From an uncultured Lachnospiraceae bacterium (lineage in GTDB: Bacteria; Bacillota; Clostridia; Lachnospirales; Lachnospiraceae), in NCBI GenBank assembly GCA_902783375.1, contig CACZQN010000025.1, forward strand, positions 1-64,000: a stretch of 64,000 nucleotides of DNA, written 5' to 3'. Shown in pieces: positions 28,067 to 36,883 of the stretch; position 1 is the first letter of the stretch, and every line of letters starts with the position of its first letter. Position numbers and translations under genes: made by a program. Under the pieces are notes generated by a model. That model worked only from the letters and a program-made list of their open reading frames with translations. It did no database searches and had not been told where the DNA came from.

Positions 28067-29854
28067 TTGATTAAACTACTCAGACACATGAAGGCGCGGC
28101 AGTGGCAGCTGTTTGCGCTGGGGATCCTCTTTATGATCATCCAGACCTGGCTTGATCTGAGGCTCCCGGATTACATGTCGCGGATCACCGAGATGGTCCA
28201 GACCGGTACTGCGACGAACCAGGGACTCGCTGCCATGGGCGGCATGATGATGCTCTGCGCAGTCGGGACGACGGCGATGGCCATCGCCTCGAACTACGCC
28301 TCTTCCAAGATGGCGGCATCGTTCTCCCATGACCTGCGCTCTGACATCTTTCATAAGGTACAGACCTTCTCAAAAGAAGAGATCGACCGCTTCTCGACCG
28401 CATCGCTGATCACCCGGTCGACGAACGACGTCGTACAGATCCAGAACTTCGTCTCGAGAGGTCTCCGGATGATCGTCCGTGCACCGATCATCATCGGCCT
28501 GGCGCTCTACAAGATGAGCATCCGCTACTGGCAGTGGACCGGTGTGACCGCCATGACCGTCGCACTGGTTCTGGTCGTCATTGTATTTGTCATCAAATAT
28601 GCCCACCCGCGCTTCCGCAGAATGCAGAAGCTGACCGATGAGGTCAACCGGGCGATGCGGGAAAATATGACCGGTATGCGCGTCATCCGTGCGTACAATG
28701 CGGCCGATTACCAGATGCATGAATTCAAAGAGGCATCCGAGAACCTGATGGACAACGAGCGGAAGGCCCGTGTCATGCTGCAGCTGATGCCGTCCACGAA
28801 CCAGTTTGCGAACAATGCCCTGACGGTGGCCATCTATGCGATCGGTGCCTATCTGATTGCAACCGCCGCGAATGCGGGCGAGCAGCTGGCGATTTTCACC
28901 GACATGGTCGTCTTTTCGACCTACGCGGCCAAGATGATCCAGGGTGTGAGTTCGCTGGAAATGGTCTTCAACATGCTGCCGCGTGCGACGACGTCGTCCG
29001 AGCGTGTGTTTGAGATCCTCGAGACCGATACGTCCATCAATCCGGGCGACCGGCACGATCCGAAGCCGGGGAAGGACGGAACGGTCGAATTCCGGCATGT
29101 CTCCTTCCGCTATCCGGAGACAGCCGATATGGCACTTGAAGATATTTCCTTTGTGGCGGAGAAGGGCCAGACCGTCGGCATCATCGGTTCCACGGCTTCC
29201 GGCAAGACTTCGCTGGTCAACCTGATCCCGCGCCTCTATGATGCGACGAAGGGCGATGTTTTTGTCGACGGGATCAATGTGAAGGATTTTGATACAACAG
29301 CACTCCGCAGCCGCCTCAGCTATGTGCCGCAGGGCGCGGTGCTCTTCACCGGGACCGTTGCGACAAACGTGGCCTACGGCCGCGTGACCGGCAGGAAGAT
29401 GCCGGAACCGGGCACCGAGGAATATGAGAAGAAGGTCTGGGATGCCATCACCATCGCGCAGGCCAGGGAATTCGTCGAAGGGAAGATGGAGCAGGGAATG
29501 GAAAGCCCGGTCTTCCGCGGCGGAACCAATGTCTCCGGCGGCCAGAAGCAGCGGCTTGCGATCGCCAGAGCGGTTTACCGGAAACCGGAGATCTACATCT
29601 TCGACGATGCATTCTCCGCACTCGACTACAAGACCGACCGGACGCTCCGGGATGAGCTGAAGAAGGCAGAAGGTGATGCGACCGTGATCGTCGTGGCCTC
29701 GAGAATCGCGACCATCCGGGATGCGGACAAGATCCTCGTCATGGATGAGGGACGGATCGTCGGAGAGGGCACACACGAGGAACTGATGGAGAACTGCAAG
29801 GTCTACCAGGAGATCGCGTATACGCAGCTCTCCCCGGAAGAACTGGCAAGCTGA
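28067..29854 (+). CDS. Heterodimeric ABC exporter, subunit A (degenerate ATPase site)
   Basis: 595 residues: six-helix transmembrane domain ~1-310, nucleotide-binding domain ~340-590. Walker A is GSTASGKTS, signature NVSGGQKQR, Walker B IYIFDDAFSALD, in which the usual catalytic Glu after Walker B is Asp. Heterodimeric exporters (BmrCD/TM287-288 type) normally have one such non-canonical site. Start is a TTG codon at 28067 behind ACAGGAG. The second subunit starts 13 bases after the stop. Exported substrate is unknown; MarR control suggests drugs or toxic metabolites. Confidence 0.9.
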   Translation: MIKLLRHMKARQWQLFALGILFMIIQTWLDLRLPDYMSRITEMVQTGTATNQGLAAMGGMMMLCAVGTTAMAIASNYASSKMAASFSHDLRSDIFHKVQTFSKEEIDRFSTASLITRSTNDVVQIQNFVSRGLRMIVRAPIIIGLALYKMSIRYWQWTGVTAMTVALVLVVIVFVIKYAHPRFRRMQKLTDEVNRAMRENMTGMRVIRAYNAADYQMHEFKEASENLMDNERKARVMLQLMPSTNQFANNALTVAIYAIGAYLIATAANAGEQLAIFTDMVVFSTYAAKMIQGVSSLEMVFNMLPRATTSSERVFEILETDTSINPGDRHDPKPGKDGTVEFRHVSFRYPETADMALEDISFVAEKGQTVGIIGSTASGKTSLVNLIPRLYDATKGDVFVDGINVKDFDTTALRSRLSYVPQGAVLFTGTVATNVAYGRVTGRKMPEPGTEEYEKKVWDAITIAQAREFVEGKMEQGMESPVFRGGTNVSGGQKQRLAIARAVYRKPEIYIFDDAFSALDYKTDRTLRDELKKAEGDATVIVVASRIATIRDADKILVMDEGRIVGEGTHEELMENCKVYQEIAYTQLSPEELAS

Positions 29855-29867
29855 AAGGAAAATCAAA

Positions 29868-31703
29868 ATGGCAAAAGAAAATTATTCGCTTGGCCAGGTG
29901 CAGATGCGCAGCACCGGCGGCCGGTGGGGGCGTGTGGCAGAGAAGCCGCATGACTTCAAAAAGGCGTGGAAGCAGATCCTCGCCTATGCGAAACCATATC
30001 GGCTGAGAATCGTGATCATTCTCGCCTGTGCCGTGACAGCTGTGCTGTTCAACCTGTTCGGACCGAACCAGCTGAAGACGATCACGAATGAAGTCGTCGA
30101 CGGGATGAAGAGCGGGCAGATCGATCTTGCCAAGATCCGCAGGATCAGTATCATGGCGGTCCTGTTCTATCTGTTCAGCACCTGCCTGATGTACCTGCAG
30201 AATGTGATGACGACGCTCACCAGCACCGGCATCACGAACGATCTGCGTCTTGACATCTCGAGAAAGATCAACCACATCCCGCTTTCAAGACTCGATTCGT
30301 CGTCTTTCGGCGACCTGCTCTCGAGAGTGACGAACGACGTCGATACCATCGGTGAGTCGCTGTCGCACAGCGCCGTCCAGATGATCCGCGGCATCGTGAC
30401 ATTTCTCTTCTGTACGATCGCCATGCTGATCACCCATGTGCCGCTCGCGATCGTCGCGCTCTCCTCGAGCCTGCTGGGTTTCTTCATCATGAACCTGATC
30501 ATCAAGAAATCGCAGCGGTTCTTCGTGCTCCGGCAGCGCTATCTCGGTGAGATGAACGGACACATCGAGGAAATGTACGCCGGCCATGTGATCGTGAAGT
30601 CCTATAACGGGGAGCGGGATTCGCTTTCCCGCTTTGAGGAGTTAAATGAGCAGCTCTATGTGAACAATTATAAGAGCCAGTTCCTCTCCGGCATGATGAT
30701 GCCGTTCATGGAACTGGTCGGCAACCTCGGCTACCTGATGGTCTGCGTGGCCGGCGCCATGATGACCGCCCACGGGATGATCACCTTCGGAACGATCATC
30801 GCATTCATCATCTACGTCAAGATCTTCACACAGCCGCTCGGCATGGTCGCACAGGCAATCACGTCGCTGCAGTCCGGCGCAGCCGCCAGCGAACGCGTCT
30901 TCGCATTCCTCGACGAACAGGAAATGGATCCGGAGACGGAGAAGATCCACGATTTCAAGGCAGAAAAGGGTGAGGTGGTCTTTGATCACGTGAACTTCGG
31001 CTACACCGAGGACCGCCCGATCATCCATGATTTCAACTTCACGGCGAAGCCCGGCATGAAGGTCGCCATCGTCGGCCCGACCGGCGCCGGAAAGACCACC
31101 ATCGTGAATCTGCTGATGCGCTTCTATGAACTGCACAGCGGCCACATCCTGATCGACGGGAAGAAGACCACCGATATGACGCGGGAGAATGTCAGAGATC
31201 TCTTCGGCATGGTGCTGCAGGATACCTGGCTCTTCGAGGGCAGTATCCGGGACAACCTGACCTACGGCAAACAGGATGCGACCGACGAGGAACTCGACCG
31301 GGCCTGCAGCCTGGTGGGACTTGCAAAGTTCATCCACACCCTGAAGGACGGGTATGACACCATTATCACGGATGCCTTCTCCATGTCCCAGGGCCAGCGG
31401 CAGCTGATGACCATCGCGAGAGCCATGATCTGCAACCGGCCGCTGCTGATCCTCGATGAGGCGACCAGTTCGGTCGATACCAGAACCGAGCAGCTGGTCC
31501 AGAACGCGATGGAAGAGCTGACGAAGGGACGGACATCCTTTACCATTGCACACAGACTCTCGACAATCCGGGATGCAGATGTTATTCTGGTAATGAGAGA
31601 AGGTGATATTGTCGAGCAGGGCTCTCACGAGGAACTGCTGCGGCAGAACGGATTCTATGCGGAACTGTGGAACTCGCAGTTCGTGAACGCAGAAGAGATC
31701 TGA
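29868..31703 (+). CDS. Heterodimeric ABC exporter, subunit B (canonical Walker B)
   Basis: 611 residues: an N-terminal extension of ~40 residues, a six-helix membrane domain, then a nucleotide-binding domain. Walker A is GPTGAGKTT, Walker B LLILDEATSSVD with the catalytic Glu. The signature SMSQGQRQL is altered from LSGGQ, so it completes the degenerate site together with subunit A's Walker motifs, while A's canonical signature completes the active site. It is in the same operon as marR and subunit A. The stop is 40 bases before the GH27 start, without a terminator between. Confidence 0.92.
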   Translation: MAKENYSLGQVQMRSTGGRWGRVAEKPHDFKKAWKQILAYAKPYRLRIVIILACAVTAVLFNLFGPNQLKTITNEVVDGMKSGQIDLAKIRRISIMAVLFYLFSTCLMYLQNVMTTLTSTGITNDLRLDISRKINHIPLSRLDSSSFGDLLSRVTNDVDTIGESLSHSAVQMIRGIVTFLFCTIAMLITHVPLAIVALSSSLLGFFIMNLIIKKSQRFFVLRQRYLGEMNGHIEEMYAGHVIVKSYNGERDSLSRFEELNEQLYVNNYKSQFLSGMMMPFMELVGNLGYLMVCVAGAMMTAHGMITFGTIIAFIIYVKIFTQPLGMVAQAITSLQSGAAASERVFAFLDEQEMDPETEKIHDFKAEKGEVVFDHVNFGYTEDRPIIHDFNFTAKPGMKVAIVGPTGAGKTTIVNLLMRFYELHSGHILIDGKKTTDMTRENVRDLFGMVLQDTWLFEGSIRDNLTYGKQDATDEELDRACSLVGLAKFIHTLKDGYDTIITDAFSMSQGQRQLMTIARAMICNRPLLILDEATSSVDTRTEQLVQNAMEELTKGRTSFTIAHRLSTIRDADVILVMREGDIVEQGSHEELLRQNGFYAELWNSQFVNAEEI

Positions 31704-31743
31704 GAAGGCAGCCTTGGCGCTGTCGAAGGATATGGAGGGAAAT

Positions 31744-33009
31744 ATGGGAAAGATGATGAAGCACTCCCCACGTGGCTGGAACAGCTGGGACTGTTACCTG
31801 GCTTCCGTGGATGAGGCAACGGTGAAGAAAAATGCAGACTATATGGCGGCGCACCTTGCGTCTGCCGGCTATGAATATGTGGTGGTCGACATCCAGTGGT
31901 CGGAGCCGGTCCCCTATGAGCGGATCTACCGCCCATTTACAGATCTGTGCATGGACGAGTACGGCAGACTGATGCCGGCCGAGACGCGGTTCCCTTCCGC
32001 TGCAAATGGCGCGGGCTTCAAGCCGCTCGCGGACTATGTGCATGGACTCGGCCTGAAGTTCGGCATCCACATCATGCGCGGCATCCCGAGACAGGCCGTC
32101 TCGAAGAACTGCCCGATTCTGGGAACAGAATATACGGCCAGAGAGGCTGCCAAATACGCTTCCATCTGTGCATGGCAGACGGATATGTACGGCGTCGATA
32201 CCACGAAAGAAGCCGGAAAGGCTTACTATAAGAGCATCTTCGAACTGTATGCTTCATGGGGCGTGGACTTCATCAAGGTGGATGACATCTGCCGCGAGCT
32301 GCCGCACTGCGAGCAGGAGCTGATCGATCTGTCGGATGCCCTGCATCACTGCGGACGGGATATCGTCCTGTCGCTGTCCCCGGGACCGGCTCTGCTCGAG
32401 AAGGCGGAGCTCTATAAGCAGGTCTCGAACATGTGGCGGATCACGGATGATTTCTGGGATCAGTGGGAACTGCTCTATGCCATGTTTGAGCGGGCGGAGA
32501 AATGGAGCATCCACACCGGGATGGATCATTTCCCGGATGCAGACATGCTCCCGGTCGGTGCCCTGCGCCAGGCCTTCAATCCGGATGAGCGCACGCATTT
32601 TACGCAGGATGAACAGATCACGATGATGACGCTCTGGTGCATCTTCCGGGCGCCGCTGATGACGGGAAATGAGCTGACGAAGACGGATGATTTTACCCTG
32701 AAGCTCCTGACCTGTCCGGGCTTTATGGAGATGCATGAGCAGGCCAGAGATTCGCACCAGGTCTTCCGCAGAGAGATCGGCGGACATGAGGTGGTGGTCT
32801 GGACGGCCGGGCGGAGAGACGGCGGCAGATATTTCGCGGTCTTCAACCTCGCAGACGAAGAGGCGGAGATCACATTTGCACTGGAAGAACTGGAAATCGA
32901 GGCGGAGAGCATCGAGGCCTGTGCGCTGTGGGATGAAAAGCAGTATATTTTCAGGGAAAATGTCAGCCTGACCCTTCCTGCACACGGAGCAGAGGCGTTC
33001 CGGATCTGA
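31744..33009 (+). CDS. GH27-like alpha-galactosidase family protein
   Basis: 421 residues, no signal peptide. The GH27/36 clan-D start PRGWNSWDCYLASVDEATV is clear. Nucleophile Asp lies in GVDFIKVDDIC; acid/base Asp lies in WRITDDFWDQW. The C-terminal beta domain ends LTLPAHGAEAFRI. Family members act on alpha-galactosides, beta-L-arabinopyranosides or isomaltose; specificity is not readable here. The start at 31744 is one of several clustered ATGs (31732, 31744, 31753); GGAGGG precedes it by only 4 bases, so 31753 is possible. It is followed at 20 bases by a LacI regulator. Confidence 0.88.
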   Translation: MGKMMKHSPRGWNSWDCYLASVDEATVKKNADYMAAHLASAGYEYVVVDIQWSEPVPYERIYRPFTDLCMDEYGRLMPAETRFPSAANGAGFKPLADYVHGLGLKFGIHIMRGIPRQAVSKNCPILGTEYTAREAAKYASICAWQTDMYGVDTTKEAGKAYYKSIFELYASWGVDFIKVDDICRELPHCEQELIDLSDALHHCGRDIVLSLSPGPALLEKAELYKQVSNMWRITDDFWDQWELLYAMFERAEKWSIHTGMDHFPDADMLPVGALRQAFNPDERTHFTQDEQITMMTLWCIFRAPLMTGNELTKTDDFTLKLLTCPGFMEMHEQARDSHQVFRREIGGHEVVVWTAGRRDGGRYFAVFNLADEEAEITFALEELEIEAESIEACALWDEKQYIFRENVSLTLPAHGAEAFRI

Positions 33010-33029
33010 AAGAAGAAGTAGAGGAATTC

Positions 33030-34049
33030 ATGAAAGTCAGTATCCAGCGGATCAGTGAAATAACCGGATTCTCGACGGCGACGGTGTCCAATGCCCTGAA
33101 CCGGAAGCGCGGCGTGAATCCGGAGACAGCGGAAAAGATCTTCGAGACAGCCAGAGAACTGGGCTACTTCAGCCAGGCAAGGACCACCCGGCAGGATAAA
33201 ATCCGGCTGCTTATCTGTGAGCGCGGCGAGATCGTCTACCGCAACGCAGAGCAGTTCACGGATTTCCTGATGGGCGTCGAACTGGTTGCGAAGGAATACG
33301 GATATGAGGTCATGCTCAGCTGGGCGACAAACCGGGACGACGAGGCGGTCCGGCAGGAGGTCAAGAACCTCAGCGCCGGCCTGCTCCTGTATGCCTGGGG
33401 CTTCAACCGGGCAGAGCTGAAGATCTTTGAGGAGCGCCGGCTGCCCTACGTTGCGATCGGGGCGTCCTACCCCGGCATGCCGGCCGATGCCGTGTTCCTC
33501 GGCATCGAAGACGCCATCCACACGGCGGTTCATTATCTGCGGGATAAAGGGCATGTGAAGATTGGCTATCTGCGGTCCCTGGCGACCTTCGACAACCTCG
33601 AAGAGCTGCAGCGGATGTACGAGGCATCGATGATCCGCCTCGGTCTGAAGAGTTCGCTGTGTCTGGCGGCCGGCAGCGGTGTGGAAGACACAGAGGAGCG
33701 CATGCGCGCCCAGCTGGCGACACTCGGAGACAGCAGAGAGAAGATCCTTGCTGCCATGCCGACAGCCTTTGTCTGCGAGAGCGACCGGATTGCCCTCGGC
33801 ATGATCCGGGCCCTGGCTGTGTACGGGATCCGGGTGCCGGAGGATCTATCCCTCATCGGACTGGGGGATGATGCCTATGGCCGCTATACCACCCCCGCAC
33901 TGACGACGGTGCATTTCCACCTGCGGGAGGTCGGGGAGATCGCGGCGAGGCGGCTGATCGAACAGATGGAGAACCGCGACAGTGTCTACCAGCGGGTACA
34001 TATCTGCTCATCGATTATTGAAAGAGAAAGCGTACGGGAGGTCAGATGA
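33030..34049 (+). CDS. LacI family transcriptional regulator
   Basis: 339 residues. Helix-turn-helix and hinge: SIQRISEITGFSTATVSNALNRKRGVNPETAEKI. A periplasmic-binding-protein-like effector domain follows, with the C-terminal DDAYGRYTTPALTTVHFHLREVGEIAARRLIEQM typical of the family. It probably senses a sugar released by the neighbouring hydrolases. It lies between GH27 and GH43; a 13-bp inverted repeat in the GH43 promoter (34167-34204) is the best local operator candidate. Confidence 0.93.
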   Translation: MKVSIQRISEITGFSTATVSNALNRKRGVNPETAEKIFETARELGYFSQARTTRQDKIRLLICERGEIVYRNAEQFTDFLMGVELVAKEYGYEVMLSWATNRDDEAVRQEVKNLSAGLLLYAWGFNRAELKIFEERRLPYVAIGASYPGMPADAVFLGIEDAIHTAVHYLRDKGHVKIGYLRSLATFDNLEELQRMYEASMIRLGLKSSLCLAAGSGVEDTEERMRAQLATLGDSREKILAAMPTAFVCESDRIALGMIRALAVYGIRVPEDLSLIGLGDDAYGRYTTPALTTVHFHLREVGEIAARRLIEQMENRDSVYQRVHICSSIIERESVREVR

Positions 34050-34063
34050 TCTCCCGCTTTTTT
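34035..34063 (+). terminator. Terminator overlapping the lacI stop
   Basis: CGGGAG / CTCCCG with a 10-base loop, then CTTTTTTC. The lacI stop codon is in the loop. Confidence 0.8.
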
Positions 34064-34161
34064 CAGCCGCTGGTTTATTTTGCAATACAACGGAACAGCC
34101 TTCCTGGCACAGAGAAAAACCAATGGCGTCGATGAAAAAATGATAAAAAACCGGATGTTTC

Positions 34162-34211
34162 TTGCAAACCGCCTGCATCTGTTTTACACTGGATGCAGGC
34201 GGTTATCTTAT
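34162..34211 (+). promoter_or_regulatory. GH43 promoter region with 13-bp inverted repeat
   Basis: AACCGCCTGCATC (34167-34179) and GATGCAGGCGGTT (34192-34204) form an exact inverted repeat with a 12-base centre. Two promoter readings are possible: TTGCAA-N17-TACACT (34162-34190) or TTTACA-N17-TCTTAT (34183-34211). In both the repeat overlaps promoter elements, as expected of an operator. No T-run follows, so it is not a terminator. Confidence 0.55.
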
Positions 34212-34237
34212 GCTGCAGACAGAAAGGATGTAAGGTG

Positions 34238-36130
34238 ATGGGAACGAAATATTTTATCAATCCGGTGAATGTGAATTACCGGTATCAGTTTAACCAGGAC
34301 CCGCGGAGCGGCGGGGAGACGCAGATCAACCGTGAGGCGGCGGATCCGTCGATGATTTATTTTAAGGGGAAATATTATATTTTTGCTTCGATGACGCTCG
34401 GCTACTGGGTGTCGGAGGATATGGTGCACTGGGAGAATCATAAACTTCCGGAGGAACTGCCGCTCTATGACTATGCGCCGGATGTGCGTGTGATGAATGG
34501 CTATGTCTACTACTGTGCGTCAAAGCGCGGGGAGAACTGCGACCGCTTCCGCACGCAGGACATCGAGAACGGACCTTACGAGAAGATCGAAGGGAATTTC
34601 CCGTTCTGGGATCCGAATGTTTTTGTCGATGACGATGGCAGGGTTTATTTCTTCTGGGGCTGCACGAATACCGATCCGATCTGGGGCGTGGAGCTGGATC
34701 CGGAGACCATGCTGCCGATCGGCGAGAAGGTCGGTCTGATCTGGGGCGATCCGCTCACCAAGGGATATGAGCGCTGCGGTGAAGATAACTCCGAAGGCCT
34801 GCCCTCTGATGAAGAGGTCGATGCCAAACTCTCCGCAATGATGGCAGCACACGGTGCGAAGATCGAAGATATTCCAAAGGAGACACTCGCGATGGCGCGG
34901 GGGATGTTCTCCGGAATGCCATATATCGAGGGCGCGTGGCTGGATAAGGTGGATGGAAAATACTATCTGCAGTATGCAAACCCGGGGACGCAGTACAACA
35001 CCTACAACGACGGCGTTTATGTTTCGGATAAGCCGCTGGGACCATACACACTCGCAGCAAATAATCCATTCTCCTACAAGCCGGGCGGCTTTCTGCCTGG
35101 TGCAGGACATGGCTCCAGCATGCAGGATGTGAACGGAAACTGGTGGCACACCGCAACCATGCGGATTTCCACCAATCATATGTTTGAGCGCCGCGTCGGC
35201 ATCTGGCCGGTCGGCTTTGATGCAGATGGTGAGATGTTCTGCAACCAGCGCTATGGGGACTGGCCGATCGCCTATTCCTACGCAGATGACGAGGATGCGG
35301 AGGGGGCACAGACGCCGGCAGCTTTTGATCCGTGGAAGAATCCGGAGTGGTTCCCGCTGCACGTGGCAGCAAGAAAGAGCATGACCGCTTCTTCCTTTGC
35401 CGAAGGACATGATCCGAGACTGGCAGTGGAAGAGAATGTCCAGACCTGGTGGAAGCCGCAGACGAATGGAAGAGATGAATGGCTGATGATGGACCTCATC
35501 GTACCGAGAGACGTGCGGATGATCCAGATCAACTTCGGAGACGACCATCCGGATGTCCCGATCCCAGGTGAAATCAAGCCGGGCGTGCAGGCCCGCTACA
35601 TTGACGGCGCAGATATGGCTACGCAGTGGAAGCTGCTCGGCTCCGTTGACGGCGAGAACTGGGAAGTGCTCTGTGACAAGTCTGCCGCAACTACCGATCT
35701 AACTCATGACAGCATTCTCTTCACCGACGAGAACGGCAATGAAGGCGCCGGCAAGACGCTTCGCTTCCTGAAGCTGACAGACATCGCTGTGCCATACGGC
35801 CTTGTGCCATGCATCTCCGGCTTCCGTGTCTTCGGCATCGGCGACGGCGAAAAGCCAGCCGCACCGGACTTTGCGGTTGAAAGAGAAGAAGGGTCCATCG
35901 ACATGACCGTACGGATCGAAGATCCGTGGGAAGGAACCGCAGCCAAGGCCCGTGGCTTCAACATCCTCTTCGGCCATGCCCCGGACAAGCTTTATCACAG
36001 CTACCTGCTCACCGGCAAGACCGAGCAGCGGATCGGCGCCCTGATCAAAGACCAGACCGTCTACGTCCGCGTCGACGCCTGGAATGAAAACGGCATCACC
36101 GAAGGAAAGACGGTCGTAGAGGTGAAGTAA
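34238..36130 (+). CDS. GH43 glycoside hydrolase with F5/8-type C and Fn3-like modules
   Basis: 630 residues, cytoplasmic. The five-bladed propeller catalytic domain (~1-350) shows the three GH43 carboxylates: Asp36 (AADPSMIYFKGKYY), Asp125 (FWDPNVFVDDDG) and Glu231 (MPYIEGAWLDKVDGKYYLQY). Residues ~375-545 are an F5/8 type C binding module (ENVQTWWKPQTNGRDEWLMM, GFRVFG), and ~555-630 an Fn3-like domain ending VRVDAWNENGITEGK. Likely substrate is arabinan, xylan or galactan side chains. The start at 34238 follows GAAAGGA. The C-terminal half has a free-standing paralogue at 934-1857. Confidence 0.92.
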   Translation: MGTKYFINPVNVNYRYQFNQDPRSGGETQINREAADPSMIYFKGKYYIFASMTLGYWVSEDMVHWENHKLPEELPLYDYAPDVRVMNGYVYYCASKRGENCDRFRTQDIENGPYEKIEGNFPFWDPNVFVDDDGRVYFFWGCTNTDPIWGVELDPETMLPIGEKVGLIWGDPLTKGYERCGEDNSEGLPSDEEVDAKLSAMMAAHGAKIEDIPKETLAMARGMFSGMPYIEGAWLDKVDGKYYLQYANPGTQYNTYNDGVYVSDKPLGPYTLAANNPFSYKPGGFLPGAGHGSSMQDVNGNWWHTATMRISTNHMFERRVGIWPVGFDADGEMFCNQRYGDWPIAYSYADDEDAEGAQTPAAFDPWKNPEWFPLHVAARKSMTASSFAEGHDPRLAVEENVQTWWKPQTNGRDEWLMMDLIVPRDVRMIQINFGDDHPDVPIPGEIKPGVQARYIDGADMATQWKLLGSVDGENWEVLCDKSAATTDLTHDSILFTDENGNEGAGKTLRFLKLTDIAVPYGLVPCISGFRVFGIGDGEKPAAPDFAVEREEGSIDMTVRIEDPWEGTAAKARGFNILFGHAPDKLYHSYLLTGKTEQRIGALIKDQTVYVRVDAWNENGITEGKTVVEVK

Positions 36131-36203
36131 AAGAGATAGGATATGATCTGAAAGCAGATATGAACTGAAAAAGCAGATATGATCTGAAAAAACAAATAGG
36201 AGC

Positions 36204-36335
36204 GGAAAGAGTGTGCAAACAGGATAAAAACTTGTCTGCACACTCTTTTTGTATGCTTTCTTGGCTTGTTTTGTCATCACGGCGGGGCGATTCGAGGTGG
36301 GCGGTTGACCTGGATGGAGATCAAGCTTGTTTCGG
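36204..36335. repeat. Dispersed intergenic repeat, copy A (terminator-like hairpin)
   Basis: Begins AAAGAGTGTGCAAACAGG, loop ATAAAAA, then CTTGTCTGCACACTCTTTTT, followed by GTATGCTTTCTTG and GGCGATTC..GACCTGG. It aligns over about 125 bases with copy B at 39320-39455. The hairpin plus T-run would terminate transcription from GH43. Confidence 0.8.
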
Positions 36336-36475
36336 GCAACGAAGACAAGTCCGTTTTCGAAGGGTGCTTGACCTGGATTGGAATAAGTCTTGTTTCGAGC
36401 AACGAAGACAAGTCCGTTTTCAAAGGGTGCTTGACCTGAATTGTGAAAAGTCTTGTTTCGGTCATCTCTTTTCGG
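36307..36475. repeat. Tandem 63-bp repeat, about 2.7 copies
   Basis: Units start GACCTGG or GACCTGA at 36307, 36370 and 36433, exactly 63 bases apart. Each contains CTTGTTTCG..CGAAGACAAG (a hairpin) and TCCGTTTTCRAAGGGTGCTT. The period is a multiple of three, so a false minus-strand ORF stays open through it. Confidence 0.85.
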
Positions 36476-36883
36476 GAACTTGCCTCCTTGACAAGCAGAA
36501 AAGACAGGGTGATCTTCTTTTATGGCAGGATCAGAGAGCAAAAGAGTTGACCTGGGAAGGAGAATTCAGCACTTCGGTGAACAGGCGCCTTTTTTAAGGA
36601 GAAAAAACGATGCCCGAGATGCCTTAAATGGCAATCTTGGGCAAGAGAACATGACGATGACATGACAATAACCGGACCTCAGGACTAGTTATCATGACAA
36701 AAGAATAGTCATATCGCAAAATCGTGTACGTTTTAATAGAGTATAACTATTAACACATACAAATATTTTATCACTGGAATAACGCCTTTTCAATCTCTTT
36801 ATGCACTTTTCGTACGGTTTTTCGAGGAATAGCGAAGCCTTCAAAAAGTACGCTTTCTGGAAAAAGAAGGGAGGAAAAGAGAG
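36476..36883. other. Gene-free stretch upstream of the secreted Fn3 gene
   Basis: No coding frame is convincing. A further GTTGACCTGG fragment of the 63-bp unit appears near 36548. A hairpin TGCCC..AGATGCC/GGCAATCT..GGGCA lies near 36610-36642. The interval 36700-36790 is AT-rich and probably carries the promoter of the next gene, but no clear -35/-10 pair stands out. Confidence 0.5.

Noticed and set aside
35699-36541. Minus-strand frame with repeated GQAPFENGLVFVARNK segments
   Set aside because: The apparent protein repeats come from the 63-bp DNA array, whose period is a multiple of three; the rest lies opposite GH43. No ribosome site was found.
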